The notes: generated from the letters alone by a model not told the origin. 64,000 nt of DNA from Syncephalis fuscata (GCA_025786725.1 JAHLTZ010000045.1:1-64000), one strand, 5' to 3'; positions 1-12,271 are shown, numbered from the stretch's first letter. A program made the numbers and translations.

Positions 1-1622
1 CATTAAGAATCGAAGACCTAAGTCCTGATTTTGGCACAGTAAGTCAGCAATATTAACATATTAAGTCTATACATTAACACATTTCTAGACAATCAACAGC
101 AAATATGCTGTAACGGACCAACGGCTTGGTTCGTAAGTACTTATATCATTTAAATTAGCATATTGATAACATGAAAATAGTGGTGCTTTTGCAGCGTATT
201 TTATGGAGAAATGCGCAGCAACAAGGCGCCAATTGCCATAAAAATTTCAAATAAGAAAAAAACTGCGGAGGCAGTCAGAAAAGGTTACGTAAATAGCTTT
301 GCCGATGAAAGCACCATACTCAGTATGGCGCAAGGACATCAAGCCATTATTCAAGTAGTTGATGCGCATGAAACAACAATGTACAGCTACTTGGTGCTTG
401 AGTATGTAGCTGGCGGAGATTTACACAACCATTGTGCACAACATGGCCCTCTTCTTGAAGATGAGGCTAGGCACATTTTTAAACAGCTGCTGGAAGCAGT
501 AAAGGTAAGTAACAACATAATACAATAATTTATTAATGACTTTTGAATAGTTTTTACACAGTAAGCATATTGTTCACTGTGGTAAGTTGAAATGAGTGTT
601 TATTATTGCTACTAACAAATATCATTGTTAATCGTATTGCTATCAAATAGATATAAAGGTAAGTACTTGAAATGTTAACAATGACTGAAATTAACCGTGT
701 CTACATTAGCCAGCAAATATATTGCTGCGAAAGTGCATCAACAACCCAGCGATTGTCCTTACAGATTTTGGTGCTGCTTGGAAAATTGTTCCAGATTCAC
801 CGCCACCACAAAAAAGAAGCGTGGAACACTAGGTTATATGGCACCAGAAATGGTTCTAAAATCAGCTCTTAAAAAACTAGCAATTGCAAAAGCTAAAGAA
901 ATTGATATTAATCTGCAAGCAGCCTTGAATACAATGGAACTGACAGCCAGCAATTGCCACCAAGTTGATGTGTGGAGCCTTGGTGCTACATTACATTACA
1001 TGCTATCAAGTAAGTGATTATAAAACTGTCATTTTTTACTAATGCCTTTATATTTAGATACATTACCATATGTAAAAAATAGTAATGAAGATGTTATCGT
1101 CGAGGATTATGCTCTAGATTTACTAAACAATCCTTTGGAATTCGATGATACTTGGGAAGCAGTATCAGAAGAAGGTAAATAAATCAAACAATAATTATAT
1201 AGAACTAATATTTATTGCTTACTAGGACGCAAACTGGTGCGCGATCTTCTTGCTCTTAACAGCGATTCACGTATCACTATTGAGCAGGCATTGGCAAGTT
1301 CTTGGTTTAACAAGCCACAAGATACGGTTGCTGAAGCTGATGTGGCTCAAGAAGAACAAGAAGAATTGGCATTGAAGTCACCAGAAAAAGAGGCCAAGAT
1401 AAAACCAAGCCAACAGCAAGAGAGTAATCAAACTGAAGACGATAAAGAAGCCGAAGAGACAACAGCTTGCCAAGAGGCTTCCACACCTCAGCGTGGTATT
1501 AAGCGGCCACATTCAATGACTGCTGATACTCAGGAAAAACGAGTGAAAATCAGCAATGGATGTAAGTGTTTATTAAGTCGTTGCTATGTAAACTAACCAA
1601 CTAATTAGGCACCATCTTGTAA
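1..1622 (+). CDS. FHA/Chk2-Rad53-like Ser/Thr protein kinase (5' partial)
   Basis: The gene runs in from the left edge. Exons I can join: <1-38, 89-132, 195-504, 566-581, 651-658, 710-1009, 1058-1174, 1226-1561, 1609-1622. The first exons give IEDLSPDFGT then TINSK, resembling the end of an FHA domain (DLS..GT..N). The kinase domain follows: AIKIS with the ATP lysine (about 235-250), LVLEYVAGGDL hinge, HCDIKPANILL catalytic loop split over micro-exons (Arg of HRD is Cys), DFGAAW, GTLGYMAPE activation segment, DVWSLGA. The C-tail is acidic/Gln-rich with a KRPH..EKRVK basic patch that could be a nuclear signal. Between DFG and GTLGYMAPE (about 810-825) the frame shifts by one base at a run of six A, consistent with one missing A. 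FHA plus kinase architecture is typical of DNA-damage checkpoint kinases (Chk2/Rad53/Dun1); substrate and pathway are inferred. Confidence 0.8.
566..658 (+). other. Two consecutive micro-exons (16 nt and 8 nt) encoding the kinase catalytic loop
   Basis: The exon at 195-504 ends in Val-Lys before GTAAGT. The HCDIKP catalytic loop is recovered only by joining 566-581 (16 nt, after the second AG of a CAGTAAG tandem acceptor, before GTAAGT), then 651-658 (8 nt, between TAG and GTAAGT), then 710 onward (after TTAG). The join reads K-HIVHC-D-I-K-PANILL in frame with no mismatch. Intron lengths are 61, 69 and 51 nt, normal for this window. Confidence 0.8.
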
Positions 1623-1842
1623 ATATTCATATTAGTGTATTTAGTTTATAAAGTACAAAAAACAATAAATATTATATTTTTACTATATATGCTTCTATTC
1701 CATTACATTGCATACAATATAATTATTTAAATAATAAATTTAGTCATCTAAATGCAATTTATTACTCATTTATTGTACTTCGGTGGTTAAATAACTGCAT
1801 TTAATAACATTCATACATTTAAATTAAACTTTTTTTCTATTG

Positions 1843-1990
1843 AACAGGAAACAAAAGTAATTCACATCAGGGTCCAAAATACTCATCATTATAGATTCAT
1901 TATTCAGTATACATACACTCTATTCATTTATATCATCCCATTCTATTCCATGCTATCATATATGCTTTCTTACCATACATTCATTATTTT
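1843..1990. repeat. Diverged copy of the short TIR-element family (one end)
   Basis: Starts CTATTGAACA, then after a diverged stretch AAAATACTCATCATTATAGATTCATTATTCAGTA and a TATATCATCCCATTCTATTCCA-like tail. The same order is seen at 6094-6235, and the first part matches the terminal repeat of the element at 32367-32679. No open frame. I could not find a matching opposite end nearby. Confidence 0.5.
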
Positions 1991-2454
1991 ATATATCATT
2001 TATACCCTCCTAGTCTTCCGCTACCCAAACTGTTTTTATTTTGTTCTAGCAGTATTATTATTAAAATTAAACTATTTTGCTTATTGCTCATTCATACATA
2101 CATTATAACTTCAGCGCTGCTATTCACTCTAATATATCTATCCTATTATTCAATGCTCGCATATTATTCAGAGTTGTTTTCTGTTTCTTTCTAACTTTGT
2201 TTTTTATAAATTTCAACTTATTATGTTCATTTCGCTGTTATAAATACTATAAATTCAGTACCAGTGTTTATGTACTTTCATGGCATATTCATATAACTTT
2301 TAAATCATTGTTTTTATTATTCAGTTGTAATGGTCAGTACAATACTAATAAATACATGTGGATTTGTATTGATAATATATATTAAAATAAACATAGTAGC
2401 ACTAACAACAAATTACATACTGCTTATTTATCAAATATACTAATTATTATATAA

Positions 2455-2935
2455 TAGAAGCTATTGTACTTTGACTCCCACATTTTTCTTTACTCATTTC
2501 ATCATCTTTTCTTAAATTTTAATATAATTAAACACTTATTCATTACTATATGTATAATATTGCATCAACATTAATTGATTCATTTAATTATCATAAATAA
2601 TGCAATTAATTAGTTATCTTTATTATTGCTTTAATATATATATATATAATTATAATATTAATTGTTCAAAATGTCATTTATTTAGTCAGATTGGCTATAG
2701 GAAAAGTGACTTTTAATAAACGACATTTATAATAATTGTATTAATATTGATTTTACATCATAAATACACCCAAAATGTAATAGCAGAATATTAGAAAATA
2801 AAAGAGACCATTCAAATACAATAACAACAAATGCGGAATGACATGGAATTGCAATCATATGGCTTCTATTAATATTCGACCAATCTTTTTACACATGGCA
2901 ACAACAACAATAATGATCAACCTCAAGTGTTTCAA
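2455..2935. repeat. Dispersed non-coding repeat, inverted copy at about 12838-13225
   Basis: Reverse-complement matches to 12838-13225 include GATTGCAATTCCATG with the following CGTTCCGCAT block, the TTTTAATAAACGAC block, AATGTAATA..CAAAATAT, and the GTACTTTGACTTCC end. Divergence with small indels is evident, so the copies are old. No coding potential; possibly a degenerate non-autonomous element. Confidence 0.6.
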
Positions 2936-3831
2936 AAAAATCAAATAGTATGTCACATTATGTATTCAAATCAATTTATTAGCAATGTTTTAATAGAAAG
3001 TAATATTGTAACAATTACATAGAAATTTTTTAATTAAACATGTGTGAGACATGCATACGAGATCTACAATGCCACTTACTATTAGCCTTATTATCAGTAT
3101 TTATTAGTAACATTTTAATAAACGATATGCCTTTTTGTCCAAAATTTATTTTTGTCTCCATTACGTATAAAAACCATTACCCATAAATTTACCGTATTGA
3201 CCAATATCAATTACGGCAGAATTTTACAATATGAACACGCGCGTGTTAGCGCAAAAACAAACATTCAATACCATTCAATAGATAAATTATTGAAATAATG
3301 CGTGTATTGCACCGCATTCAATATGTCAAGCCTGACCGTCAGGTATTGCCTAACAAATTACATATTTTAATCATGCTAAATGCAAACAATAAACAACACA
3401 CATAAACGCGTGACTAAATGAATCGCTAACTATATAATAACAAAATAAACATTTAATAAATAATTAACAATCCATTTTATTTCAATTCAATCCATTCTAT
3501 TGTCCTTTTCATTCTAAAAATTCATTATTCACGATGAGAGAAACAAAAGAACCTAAATAGACCGGCTTAAAGAAAGGAATACTACGTGATGGTGCAGCAT
3601 ACACGTCTAATTCACTAAAAAAGAATGTTATTGCAAAACAAAATATCATTTTGTTCAATTGAACTATGCAGTGCTTCGGTGGTAAAATGGAAATGCCAAA
3701 TGGGAATGTAAAGTTTTAATGAAATTGTTTAATGTGTAGCAGACAGACAGTGACAATACCAATCACCTATCACCGTAGTATAACGCTAGGTGATAGAATT
3801 TAATAAAATTTGAATTAAAAAGTAATAAAGC

Positions 3832-5320
3832 ATTGCTAATAATACGTGTAACTTTACGTAGAATAAATAATATGTATGATATTTTGCACAAGTATGCATA
3901 TGACATATAGGTAGCTATTGGCAAAGTATACCGTAGTTGTATTGTGTGATAGTGCAATGACTATGATATTACACTAATTAATGTGTAAAAATAATAGTTT
4001 TTAGCCATTTATGGCTTATATAGCTAAAATATAGTAAAATAATTGCCGGATTCAAGTTCTCCATGCTTAGCTGATCAGATTGGTATAAAACACAGAACGG
4101 CAATTTTTGAAAAAACAATTAGCTAAAAATGCAATTTACATATTTTCAATGCACGAAGTCAAACATTGACAAAATTACGTATAATTTTATGTAGAATAAA
4201 GCAAATTGTTTTATATTTTGCACAAGTATGCATATGACATAAATATAGCTATTGATAAAGTATAGCATAACTGTATTGTGTAACAAGGTAATAGTTGCTA
4301 TTATACGCTAATAAATGTGTAAGAATAACAGTTTTTAGTCATTCATGGTTTATATACTTAAAATACAGCAAAATGATTGTTGAATTTGAATTTTCCATGC
4401 TTGGTTATACAGATTGGTATAAGAAATAGAACAATGATTTTTGCAAAAAATGTTGGTCAAAAATGCAATTTACGTGTAAATTAGTTAGCAAAGATTTACG
4501 TTATGCATAAATGTATATGACATAAATTGTCACAGCACATTGGTATTCCTTCATAATAACTTGTTATTATTATTTGTTATAGTATTGTATAGCATTTCGG
4601 ATTTACTTAGTTTAAATTTATTTTTAATATTAGATTGTAAAATCATGAAGTTTAATAAGTTTTTCGTTAATTGATAACACGTAAATTGCATTTTCGACCA
4701 ACATTTTTTGCAAAAATCATTGTTCTATTTCTTATACAATATGTATAACCAAGCATGGAAAATTCAAATTCAACAATCATTTTGCTGTATTTTAAGTATA
4801 TAAACCATGAATGACTAAAAACTGTTATTCTTACACATTTATTAGCGTATAATAGCAACTATTACCTTGTTACACAATACAGTTATGCTATACTTTATCA
4901 ATAGCTATATTTATGTCATATGCATACTTGTGCAAAATATAAAACAATTTGCTTTATTCTACATAAAATTATACGTAATTTTGTCAATGTTTGACTTCGT
5001 GCATTGAAAATATGTAAATTGCATTTTTAGCTAATTGTTTTTTCAAAAATTGCCGTTCTGTTTTTATACCAATCTGATCAGCTAAGCATGGAGAACTTGA
5101 ATCCGGCAATTATTTTACTATATTTTAGCTATATAAGCCATAAATGGCTAAAAACTATTATTTTTACACATTAATTAGTGTAATATCATAGTCATTGCAC
5201 TATCACACAATACAACTACGGTATACTTTGCCAATAGCTACCTATATGTCATATGCATACTTGTGCAAAATATCATACATATTAATTTATTCTACGTAAG
5301 TTACACGTATTATTAGCAAT
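3832..5320. repeat. Nested inverted repeat: two about 647-bp arms round a 198-bp spacer
   Basis: The left arm (3832-4478) reads as the reverse complement of the right arm (4677-5320); for example CATTTTTTGCAAAAATCAT-type blocks near 4440 reappear inverted near 4705, and TTGCACAAGTATGCATATGACAT occurs in both orientations. Each arm is itself two diverged direct units of about 300 bp (about 3840-4146 and 4168-4478), each running from a GTAGAATAAA block through the CATATGACAT block to a CCATGCTTAG/CCATGCTTGG block. The order is therefore A1-A2-spacer-A2'-A1'. Arms are near identical; the units within an arm are clearly diverged. Confidence 0.85.
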
Positions 5321-6093
5321 AATTTAATAGATAAATTATTACTATTGTTTTTTGCTTTAGATATCATTAATTTTCAGCATTTATTTACATTAGAAACACT
5401 ATTTTAAGCCGGCTATAGATATCGAAAATAAGTAATTACATTTCTATAATGCTCATAGTTTTTGGAGATAGCAAATGTTACATTCTTACAATATGCATGA
5501 ATATTATGCGTCGATAGTAAGATTATATATGCTGTAACCTCAACGCTGCTAATCCTATAGTTTTTATTTTGTATTCGTTCTATTCTATATCGTTTATTTA
5601 TCAGTAGTTACGTATTATTCATAGCTGTTGTCAGTCAGTCTTTAATTCAATTACCAATATTTTTTATAAACTTTTTATTGAGCCATGCAGGCGGATAAAA
5701 CAATAATATGAGTATGGATAAACTTGTTGTTTGATTAGAAGTATTTATTAAATTGATTATTTATGGCTAATAATTGCTGGACTAGTTAAAATCAAATAGG
5801 TCGATATGAAACTGTGGAAGGCTATAGAATAAAAACAATGTAAATATCCATATTGCAACACTGCGAGAATGTAACGATATGTTAATATTTATAACAGAAA
5901 TATTTATACAGAAAAACCACGATAATAAATTTGACGCCCAATATAACTTATTACGCATCCCATATTCAATAAAACGAATTTGTAGTTTAATTGTGCAAAT
6001 ATAGTGCAAATATAGTCGTTTAACCATGGCTATTACTGCAAACATTTTAATGGTTTAGTATAATTTAGATACTAAACGATTATTTTAATAACA

Positions 6094-6235
6094 TCCAATC
6101 TATTGAACATGATGATGGATGGTGAGTGATATCAATCATCAAATACTCATTATTGTAGATTATTATTCAATATGCATATATCCACCATTTACCTATATCA
6201 TTCCCATTCTATTCCACACTATTTGTTTTGCTTTA
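6094..6235. repeat. Diverged copy of the short TIR-element family (one end)
   Basis: Contains TATTGAACATGATGATGG, TGGTGAGTGATATCA and ATACTCATTATTGTAGATT, matching the reverse complement of the 3' terminal repeat of the element at 32367-32679, followed by the same CATTCCCATTCTATTCCA-like tail as the copy at 1843. Confidence 0.55.
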
Positions 6236-7050
6236 TATCATTTTTTAATTCACAGTTAAATTCACAGTATAGATAGTTAAATAAAAGCAAGAAATTATGG
6301 AATGCAATGCTTAATTAAACCGTATGTTTAGTAATGGTAGTATGTAGCATAATAAATATAATGAACAAATAATAGCTTAGCATTGAAGCTCATCTATACA
6401 TGCTTAACGGGTAAATGTTATTGGAGAATAATTAAATTTAGAAATATTAAATCATTGAATTATTTAGTAGTAATTTAATAAGCGAGTGATAAACTGTCAT
6501 TGAAATTCCTCTGTTCATAACAGATAAACAGCTATCGGAGAATCATTAAGCGACTACCATAATTAATTCTATTTCTATAACTGGATATTGTAGATTATTA
6601 AATTACTAGTTTCAGCATTAAATTCATAACCGCTACTATCCGGTATACATTAATAGGCTAATAATAGTTCATCAATATAGCTTCTAGCACAAGTATATTA
6701 AGTAGTTAGAAGCATCAACTTTACCATCAAACGACAATGGAAATAATAATCGAAGTTTCCAAGATCTAAATGGCCCCGCAACTACAATATATATAGCAAT
6801 AGACAACGTGTTAGTAGCACTTTCAACATGTGAACAAAATTACTAAAAATGCTGCCTTAGCCGTCGTGGCAGCGGAGCAAATGAAGTTTTGCTTGTATTG
6901 GAATATAAATTTAAAAAAGCCATAACGAGTAGCAAAAAAAACAATCAGCGCAGGATTAGCTGACCACGTGTCCGGCCGTTTACTTGATTAGCTATCGGTC
7001 AGCATGCTACAGAAACAACCACCTGAATGGCGTTGGCGGTGTCGCAAAGG

Positions 7051-7058
7051 TATAAAAA
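7051..7058 (+). promoter_or_regulatory. TATA box of the App1-like gene
   Basis: TATAAAAA lies 80 nt before the ATG at 7138. A start about 30 nt downstream would leave the upstream ATGs at 7027 and 7072 outside the mRNA, which supports 7138 as the start codon. Confidence 0.5.
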
Positions 7059-7137
7059 TAGCTGGAAGACAATGAAGCCACAGGTCGCACCAATTTCGAT
7101 AATCACAAAGGCTGGACGACAAATACTGCAGGCTAGG

Positions 7138-9090
7138 ATGAGCCGTTCTCTTTTCGTTATTCTTTTCACTCTCTTCATCTTTCTCGCAATGACGCAAGAA
7201 CTTGACCAAACATCCATTGTGCAAGCGGAGGCGGCAGTTACCAAAACAGCCACCGTAACTACGACCACGACCACGCAGAGGTTTAACGAAAAGGTCGCCC
7301 ACTCCAACGAAATAATTACTGGAGAGCAGGTCATAAGTAGCACCAATGTTACTACGGAGGTAACCGTTATTACCAAGGAGGAAATAGCAAAGGACGATAA
7401 GCTATATAAGCAGTGTCTACTCTTTCCTACCTATGCCTACTGGAGTTCGCGTGTTGGTAAGTGGCGTGTTTAATAGTAAACAGTTTATTTATCATGTTAT
7501 GTGATCTATGTAGAAAATGGCGAAGGAGATGCAGGTGAATGGACCGTCAAAACCAACGGATGGATATTTGGCTTTCCTAGGAAAAGCAACCGTCGTCGCT
7601 TAGCACTAGGTAAATAGTTTATGGTTATGATAGTCGTTGGCACATAGCACTAATATAATTTATACGAATTAGGTATCGCACGTGTATTGGGCGGTCTTAG
7701 TACTAATGACGAGCATTATACTCACTTTGAGCAACGTACCCGTATGTTCTTTGCTGTCGATACGCCCGATGAGCCAGTGCGTATCCAAGCCATTGGTGTG
7801 ACAACACCAGAAAAGTTTGAATTGGACGGTGATCCAGCCGATCATATCTACAGTGAAGGTTGTGGTGATGACTGTGATGATGATAAATCGGACACATCAT
7901 CCAACGATGAAAAGCTGCCATTGCCACCACGGCCAGCTACACCGGACAATGCACCATCAATGGAACTACTTGCCGATTCGGGTTACTTGCGTGGCCATTT
8001 GCGTGTTGATGGCGACTTGGTCAAGCAGTGGCACAACTCTTCTGAAAGCGGCAAAGAGCGTACACTTCTTAAACTGCGTGCCTTTTTTGCTGGCGAACCA
8101 CAAACGCCTACCTATGGCGTAGTTAATCTTATTAGCCCACATGGTATTTCAGTTATTTCCGATATTGATGATACCATCAAAATGACAGGTATTTTACATG
8201 GTGTAAAGACGGTGCTGGGTAATACATTCTTCAAAAAAACAACCGACGTGCCAGGCATGGCTAGTGTCTACAACGAATGGTATAAGCGTGGCGTTGCCTT
8301 CCATTACGTAAGCAACGGTCCATGGCAACTCTACCCAATGCTTGACCAGTTCTTCCGTGAACATCAATTCCCACCAGGTGCTGCTCATTTGCGCATGTAC
8401 GACGGCATTTCTGCAGTATTGCAAGATGTACCAGGCCAGACCAAGCAAGATCGTATTATTGATATATTTAACGATTTCCCACATCGCCGCTTCATTCTCG
8501 TTGGTGACTCGGGCGAGAAAGACCCAGAAGTGTACGCGGATATTGCTAAACGTTTCCCTGATCGAGTTGTTTGTATTTTTATTCACGATGTGACAACTCC
8601 TATGCTGCTCGATCAGGTGCAAATCAAGATGGAGACGGCAGTTGGTAAAACAACTAGCCGATCATCCTCACCAACCGCTGATGGAGCTGCTGTACAGAAG
8701 AAAGACGGTGAAAGCGACGTGGAAAAGGAGAACGATTTTGGCCAGCGCATCCGCAGCCGACTCAGTAAGCTTAAAGAGCAGTTTCACAAAGACTTGCACG
8801 AAGGATCGGAAACGGTTGCCGATTTGTTTGACTGGGCCGACGATAAAGTTGATGATGCGCAGAATGACTTGAACGTTAAGATTGATGAGCTGGCCGAGCA
8901 TAGTCGCAAGGCGCTTTTGGAATTCCGAAAGCGTATTCATGACGTGTTTGACGGTCTTAAGGACTGGCGACTATTCATGGATGCTAAGGAGATGTTATCG
9001 CACGAGAAGGTTCATACAGTTTTTGATAAGCCATCTGTAGCCCAAGCTGAAGCACAAGAGCCAGCCACCCAAGCCGATCCAATTCAATAG
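7138..9090 (+). CDS. App1-like phosphatidate phosphatase (DUF2183)
   Basis: Three exons: 7138-7456, 7514-7609, 7673-9090, all joining in phase. App1 enzymes dephosphorylate phosphatidate to diacylglycerol using a DxDxT haloacid-dehalogenase motif; here it is SDIDDTIK (about 8160-8178), followed by the family blocks FHYVSNGPWQLYP and ILVGDSGEKDPEVY. The N-terminus from 7138 is hydrophobic (MSRSLFVILFTLFIFLAM) like a signal peptide or anchor, unlike cytosolic yeast App1, so secretory-pathway targeting is possible. An acidic Asp/Ser-rich insert lies at about 7855-7905, and the C-terminus is a long charged amphipathic helix (about 8740-8990). The frame is clean throughout. A longer N-terminus from 7027 is open but sits upstream of the TATA box. 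Family assignment is firm; location is inferred. Confidence 0.87.
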
Positions 9091-9387
9091 GATATTTTTA
9101 TTGACGAATATTGTTTAAAGAATTATTAATGCAATAAAGCAACAATTAATTGTTAGTTTATTTACTTTAACATAATCAATTCTTATCAAATTGTGGCTGT
9201 TTATTGATAATTAGCAATTGTAGCATTATTAATTTTACCACATAGTACTTGTTAATAATGTGCTACATTTATAAGCAGTATTGGTTAAATTAGATTAAAT
9301 TGTTACTGTGATGTTTGTTTATTTACTGAAAAGACGCCTTCACGTGACGTTATCATTTTCGTGTTTTTCTTTTTCATTTCAGCTAAG
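9091..9387. other. Intergenic/5' region before the SANT gene
   Basis: No gene seen. A pyrimidine-rich TTTTTCATTTCAG just before the ATG at 9388 could be the acceptor of a 5'-UTR intron. Confidence 0.4.
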
Positions 9388-10988
9388 ATGCATGCTAAAA
9401 CACCGCACACAAGCAGTCAGTCTAAACCAAGAGGCCGTCCCAGCAGTTCAAATAAAGGTAGTAATGATATTGCTGTGATACACAAGCACTTATGGCTACT
9501 TTTAGAAAACTATGGCATGTCTGACTATGAATTACAGCGTCAGGAAAATATTGCTAGAAATCAGGAAATGCTTAAGGCATTGAATATCGAAGCAATAATA
9601 CCAAAAGGACCAAAAGATACAGGAGTTGCTACACCAAACTCTGTAGATAAAGGGCGTCGGTAAGTGGTAAAAGTGTGGCAGTAATAGCCAGGAATGCCAG
9701 TTAACTTACATTCAACTTTTACATTTTAAAGAAGTGCTAAACGACAACGCACTACACCTAAATAACGGGTAAGTTGCAATAAGCTTTATTATTTTTATTT
9801 ATTTATTTAAATGGTTTAAAATAAATAATAGATATTGCTACGCCGCGTCGAGCATCTGCTCGTTTAAGAGGTGGACTGCCATCGCCATTACTGCTCGATC
9901 CAGATCAATCGGCCGATTCAGATGCGACAGCAGTAAACTATATGGCAGGTTAATGGCGAGATTATATGTATCAACACAGCTAATTCCATTGGCTAGTAGA
10001 CCGATGATTTGGAAGGCGTACTGCGCTCAGCAGACGAGTATCTTGACGACAAGACCAAGGCATGTGCCGTAAAGGTCGATGGACACTTTCGTGGTATGTA
10101 TCACGGTAAAGCAGCTATTATTAATTTAACTAATTTAATGTGTTCAATTCTTAGGATGGGTTAATGAGGCACTGATAGAAAAGTACGGACTAGAAGCAAG
10201 CGCGGCTGAAGCATGGGAGAAGAACGGTGGCGGTACTTTTTCATTTGATGACCCACTGGGCAATGGTAAGTTATTGTGACGAAGATGCTATTCAAATGCA
10301 CGGCTATTTTGACGCAATTATATTGATTCAGGCACAAAGCGCAAGCTTTCCCGAAAAGTTGCAGGCGGTGTCTCAGAGGCTCGACTGGTATCAAAACAGC
10401 TGTTTAAAAAGAATCCTAATGCTTACTTTTATCGTCATAATGAGCCGGGAGAGGTAGGATTTTAGACAAACTACTAGTTTGTGTACATTAGCTATCTAGT
10501 AACTATAACAATTATAGGAGCAGTGGACTGGCGATTGGAGTAAAGAGGAGGAAGATCTATTTGTTGAAGTATGTACTATAAAGTAATTGTATTGCTTGGT
10601 AATTTATTAATAAGTATTTAGGTGGCAAAAACATACGGTTGTGGCGATAAGGTGGCTTTATTGTCCGTGGCCCAATATATACTAACCAGTAGATGTTATT
10701 AGTGGGGCTTATTTGCTAGTTATATCCCTCATCGAGTAGGTTATCAATGCAGGTAAGTTGATGGAGCAAGCGTTTAGACCGTTTAGCCTTATTTATTATC
10801 ACAATAGTAATCACTATCGGCAAGTGATTCTTCCTTCCGGACGCATTATTGATCCAAACTATCGTGTAATTATCAGATAATTACTATAGCATAGCAATAT
10901 CTAACCTTAATAATAGTTTACATCCAGCGGTCATGCCATCTATATCGGATTTCATCGGCGGCCTAATAGTAATAGTGCTGATGATTAA
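9388..10988 (+). CDS. SANT/Myb-domain nuclear protein, multi-exon
   Basis: About ten exons. The downstream part joins cleanly: 10000-10093, 10155-10264, 10332-10453, 10518-10568, 10621-10650, 10702-10751, 10808-10864, 10918-10988. It reads GWVNEALIEKYGL, then FFKKNPNAYFYRHNEPG-type linker, then a SANT/Myb repeat EQWTGDWSKEEEDLFVEV, YGCGDKWGLFASYIPHRVGY, QCSNHYRQVILPSG and a conserved IIDPNYR..SSGHAIYIG tail. This arrangement is known in uncharacterised fungal Myb-like proteins; a chromatin or transcription role is inferred. The N-terminus is basic with KPRGRPS (AT-hook-like) and KRQR. Around the exons at 9731-9767 and 9832-9948 I cannot keep one frame: a TAA appears in exon 2, and the good frame of exon 3 (ATPRRASARLRGG) is offset at both junctions. 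Confidence 0.65.
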
Positions 10989-11321
10989 TTTATTTAATAA
11001 AACTGTTGTTGTTTAGTAAATTGCAGTATACAAAAAGTTATAAATTAATTTGCGTGTGCATTTGCTCTTTTATTTATAAGTTTATTTAAGGGCTTTTGAA
11101 TATCTATTGTCAGTGTATTCAATTATGATGAATATTAATAAGTTATATATTGCTACATAGTAAACAATAAATGTAGAATAAGCACGCTGACTCTGGATAA
11201 TTGTGCTAGTTTGATCGTTAACAATAGGTTTATTGTGTTTGGTTGTACCATAAAAGTACCGTCTAATGATATGTGTAGCCATTGTATCCAATATGCTTGT
11301 AGATTGGATAGTACAAAAGTG
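10989..11321. other. Convergent intergenic region
   Basis: Lies between the 3' ends of the SANT gene (plus) and the secreted-protein gene (minus). AT-rich; AATAAA-like signals occur on both strands. Nothing else seen. Confidence 0.5.
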
Positions 11322-12271
11322 TCAATCGACTGCTGAGAGTCGTCCAAGGTTTGTACTGAGGCCGTCTATGTACTTTGCTAGATCCTGAAATAATTATTCA
11401 CAATACTGTTAACCATTGAATCAATTTTGGATCGTACTTCATGCTCATAATCTTTTTTAGAATTTACAGCAGTCTTTGGTGGTTGTGGATTTTTATAATT
11501 GTATAACACAATTTGCATGTCATTTCCAATACAAATATCTAGCAATCATGAACATTAGCAAGTCAGTAGTTTATCATTACATGGACGTACTTTCTGGCTG
11601 CAAATCATATAGCCACCCATAGCTATGTAAACTATTTATACCTGGTTTACAATTAATTACCAGGTTATGCTAGAATAGTTTAAATGCTTACCTTCATAAA
11701 ATTGTTCAATTGCACTCTCTTTTCTAGTATTTTTTAAACCTTTAGGAAGCGCATCAAACGCTAATTTATTCTGTTCGAGTGTCCATTTGCATATTTCCGG
11801 AATAATATAGCAAGTGCCATCTTCTAGTTTGAAATAATCCACGGGACGAACAATTAAATTATTGGCCAATGAAAGACCCAGTCTTGCTAAACTAAAGCTC
11901 ATTAAACTCTGTTTTGATATATCAGCTAATTAGTGACTATCTAATAATGCACTGCTAATACGTACTCGATACACTTGCAGAGAACGATCGTTAGGATTGC
12001 TTTGCTTGTCATTGCCACACGCAATGGTGATGGGTTTAACGCCATCGACACCAGTAGTACGGCATACGCCATTAACGCATTTAAATGCAAAATTTATAGA
12101 AACCGAAGATCGACCAAACTCGTTAAATTCATTTCTTGGGATATCGGAAAGATCACTTAGTTTATAAACTTGACGCATGTTAGCAAATATTTTGTTGATA
12201 GATAGTTCATCGACATAGCTACATACAGGGTTTATTCCGACTAGGAGCAGCAGCAGCAGCAGCAGTAGCAT
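11322..12271 (-). CDS. Small secreted protein, function unknown
   Basis: Starts at 12271 with a strong signal peptide (Met, then a run of nine leucines, VGINPVCS). The run is encoded by a CTG/CAG-type repeat (about 12244-12270), a polymorphism-prone stretch. Exons joined by GTACGT/GTAAGC donors: 12271 to about 11959; about 11901-11681 (ends YEG); about 11640-11594 (INSLHSYGWLYDLQPE); then NICIGNDMQIVLYNYKNP. Cysteines are spaced through the mature part (FKCVNGVCRTTG, GTCYIIPEICKW), suggesting disulfides. The last exon either stops at 11378 or, if a 53-nt intron with donor GTACGA is removed, continues as DLAKYIDGLSTNLGRL to a stop at 11322. I recognise no family. Signal peptide plus Cys content suggests export. 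Confidence 0.6.

Larger units (their letters stand above)
1623..7050. other. Gene-poor AT-rich interval (5.4 kb) with dispersed and inverted repeats
   Basis: No reading frame here has protein-like composition or a recognisable domain; the open frames present are short and AT-driven. The interval holds the nested palindrome at 3832-5320, a repeat at about 2455-2935 with an inverted copy near 12.8-13.2 kb, and two relatives (about 1843-1990 and 6094-6235) of the short inverted-repeat element at 32367-32679. The rest I cannot explain. Confidence 0.6.

Noticed and set aside
7027-7137. Longer N-terminus for the App1-like protein
   Set aside because: The ATGs at 7027 and 7072 lie upstream of, or just beside, the TATA box at 7051, while 7138 gives a good hydrophobic leader.
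8194-8622. 142-codon minus-strand frame inside the App1-like gene
   Set aside because: Shadow of the conserved App1 catalytic domain.
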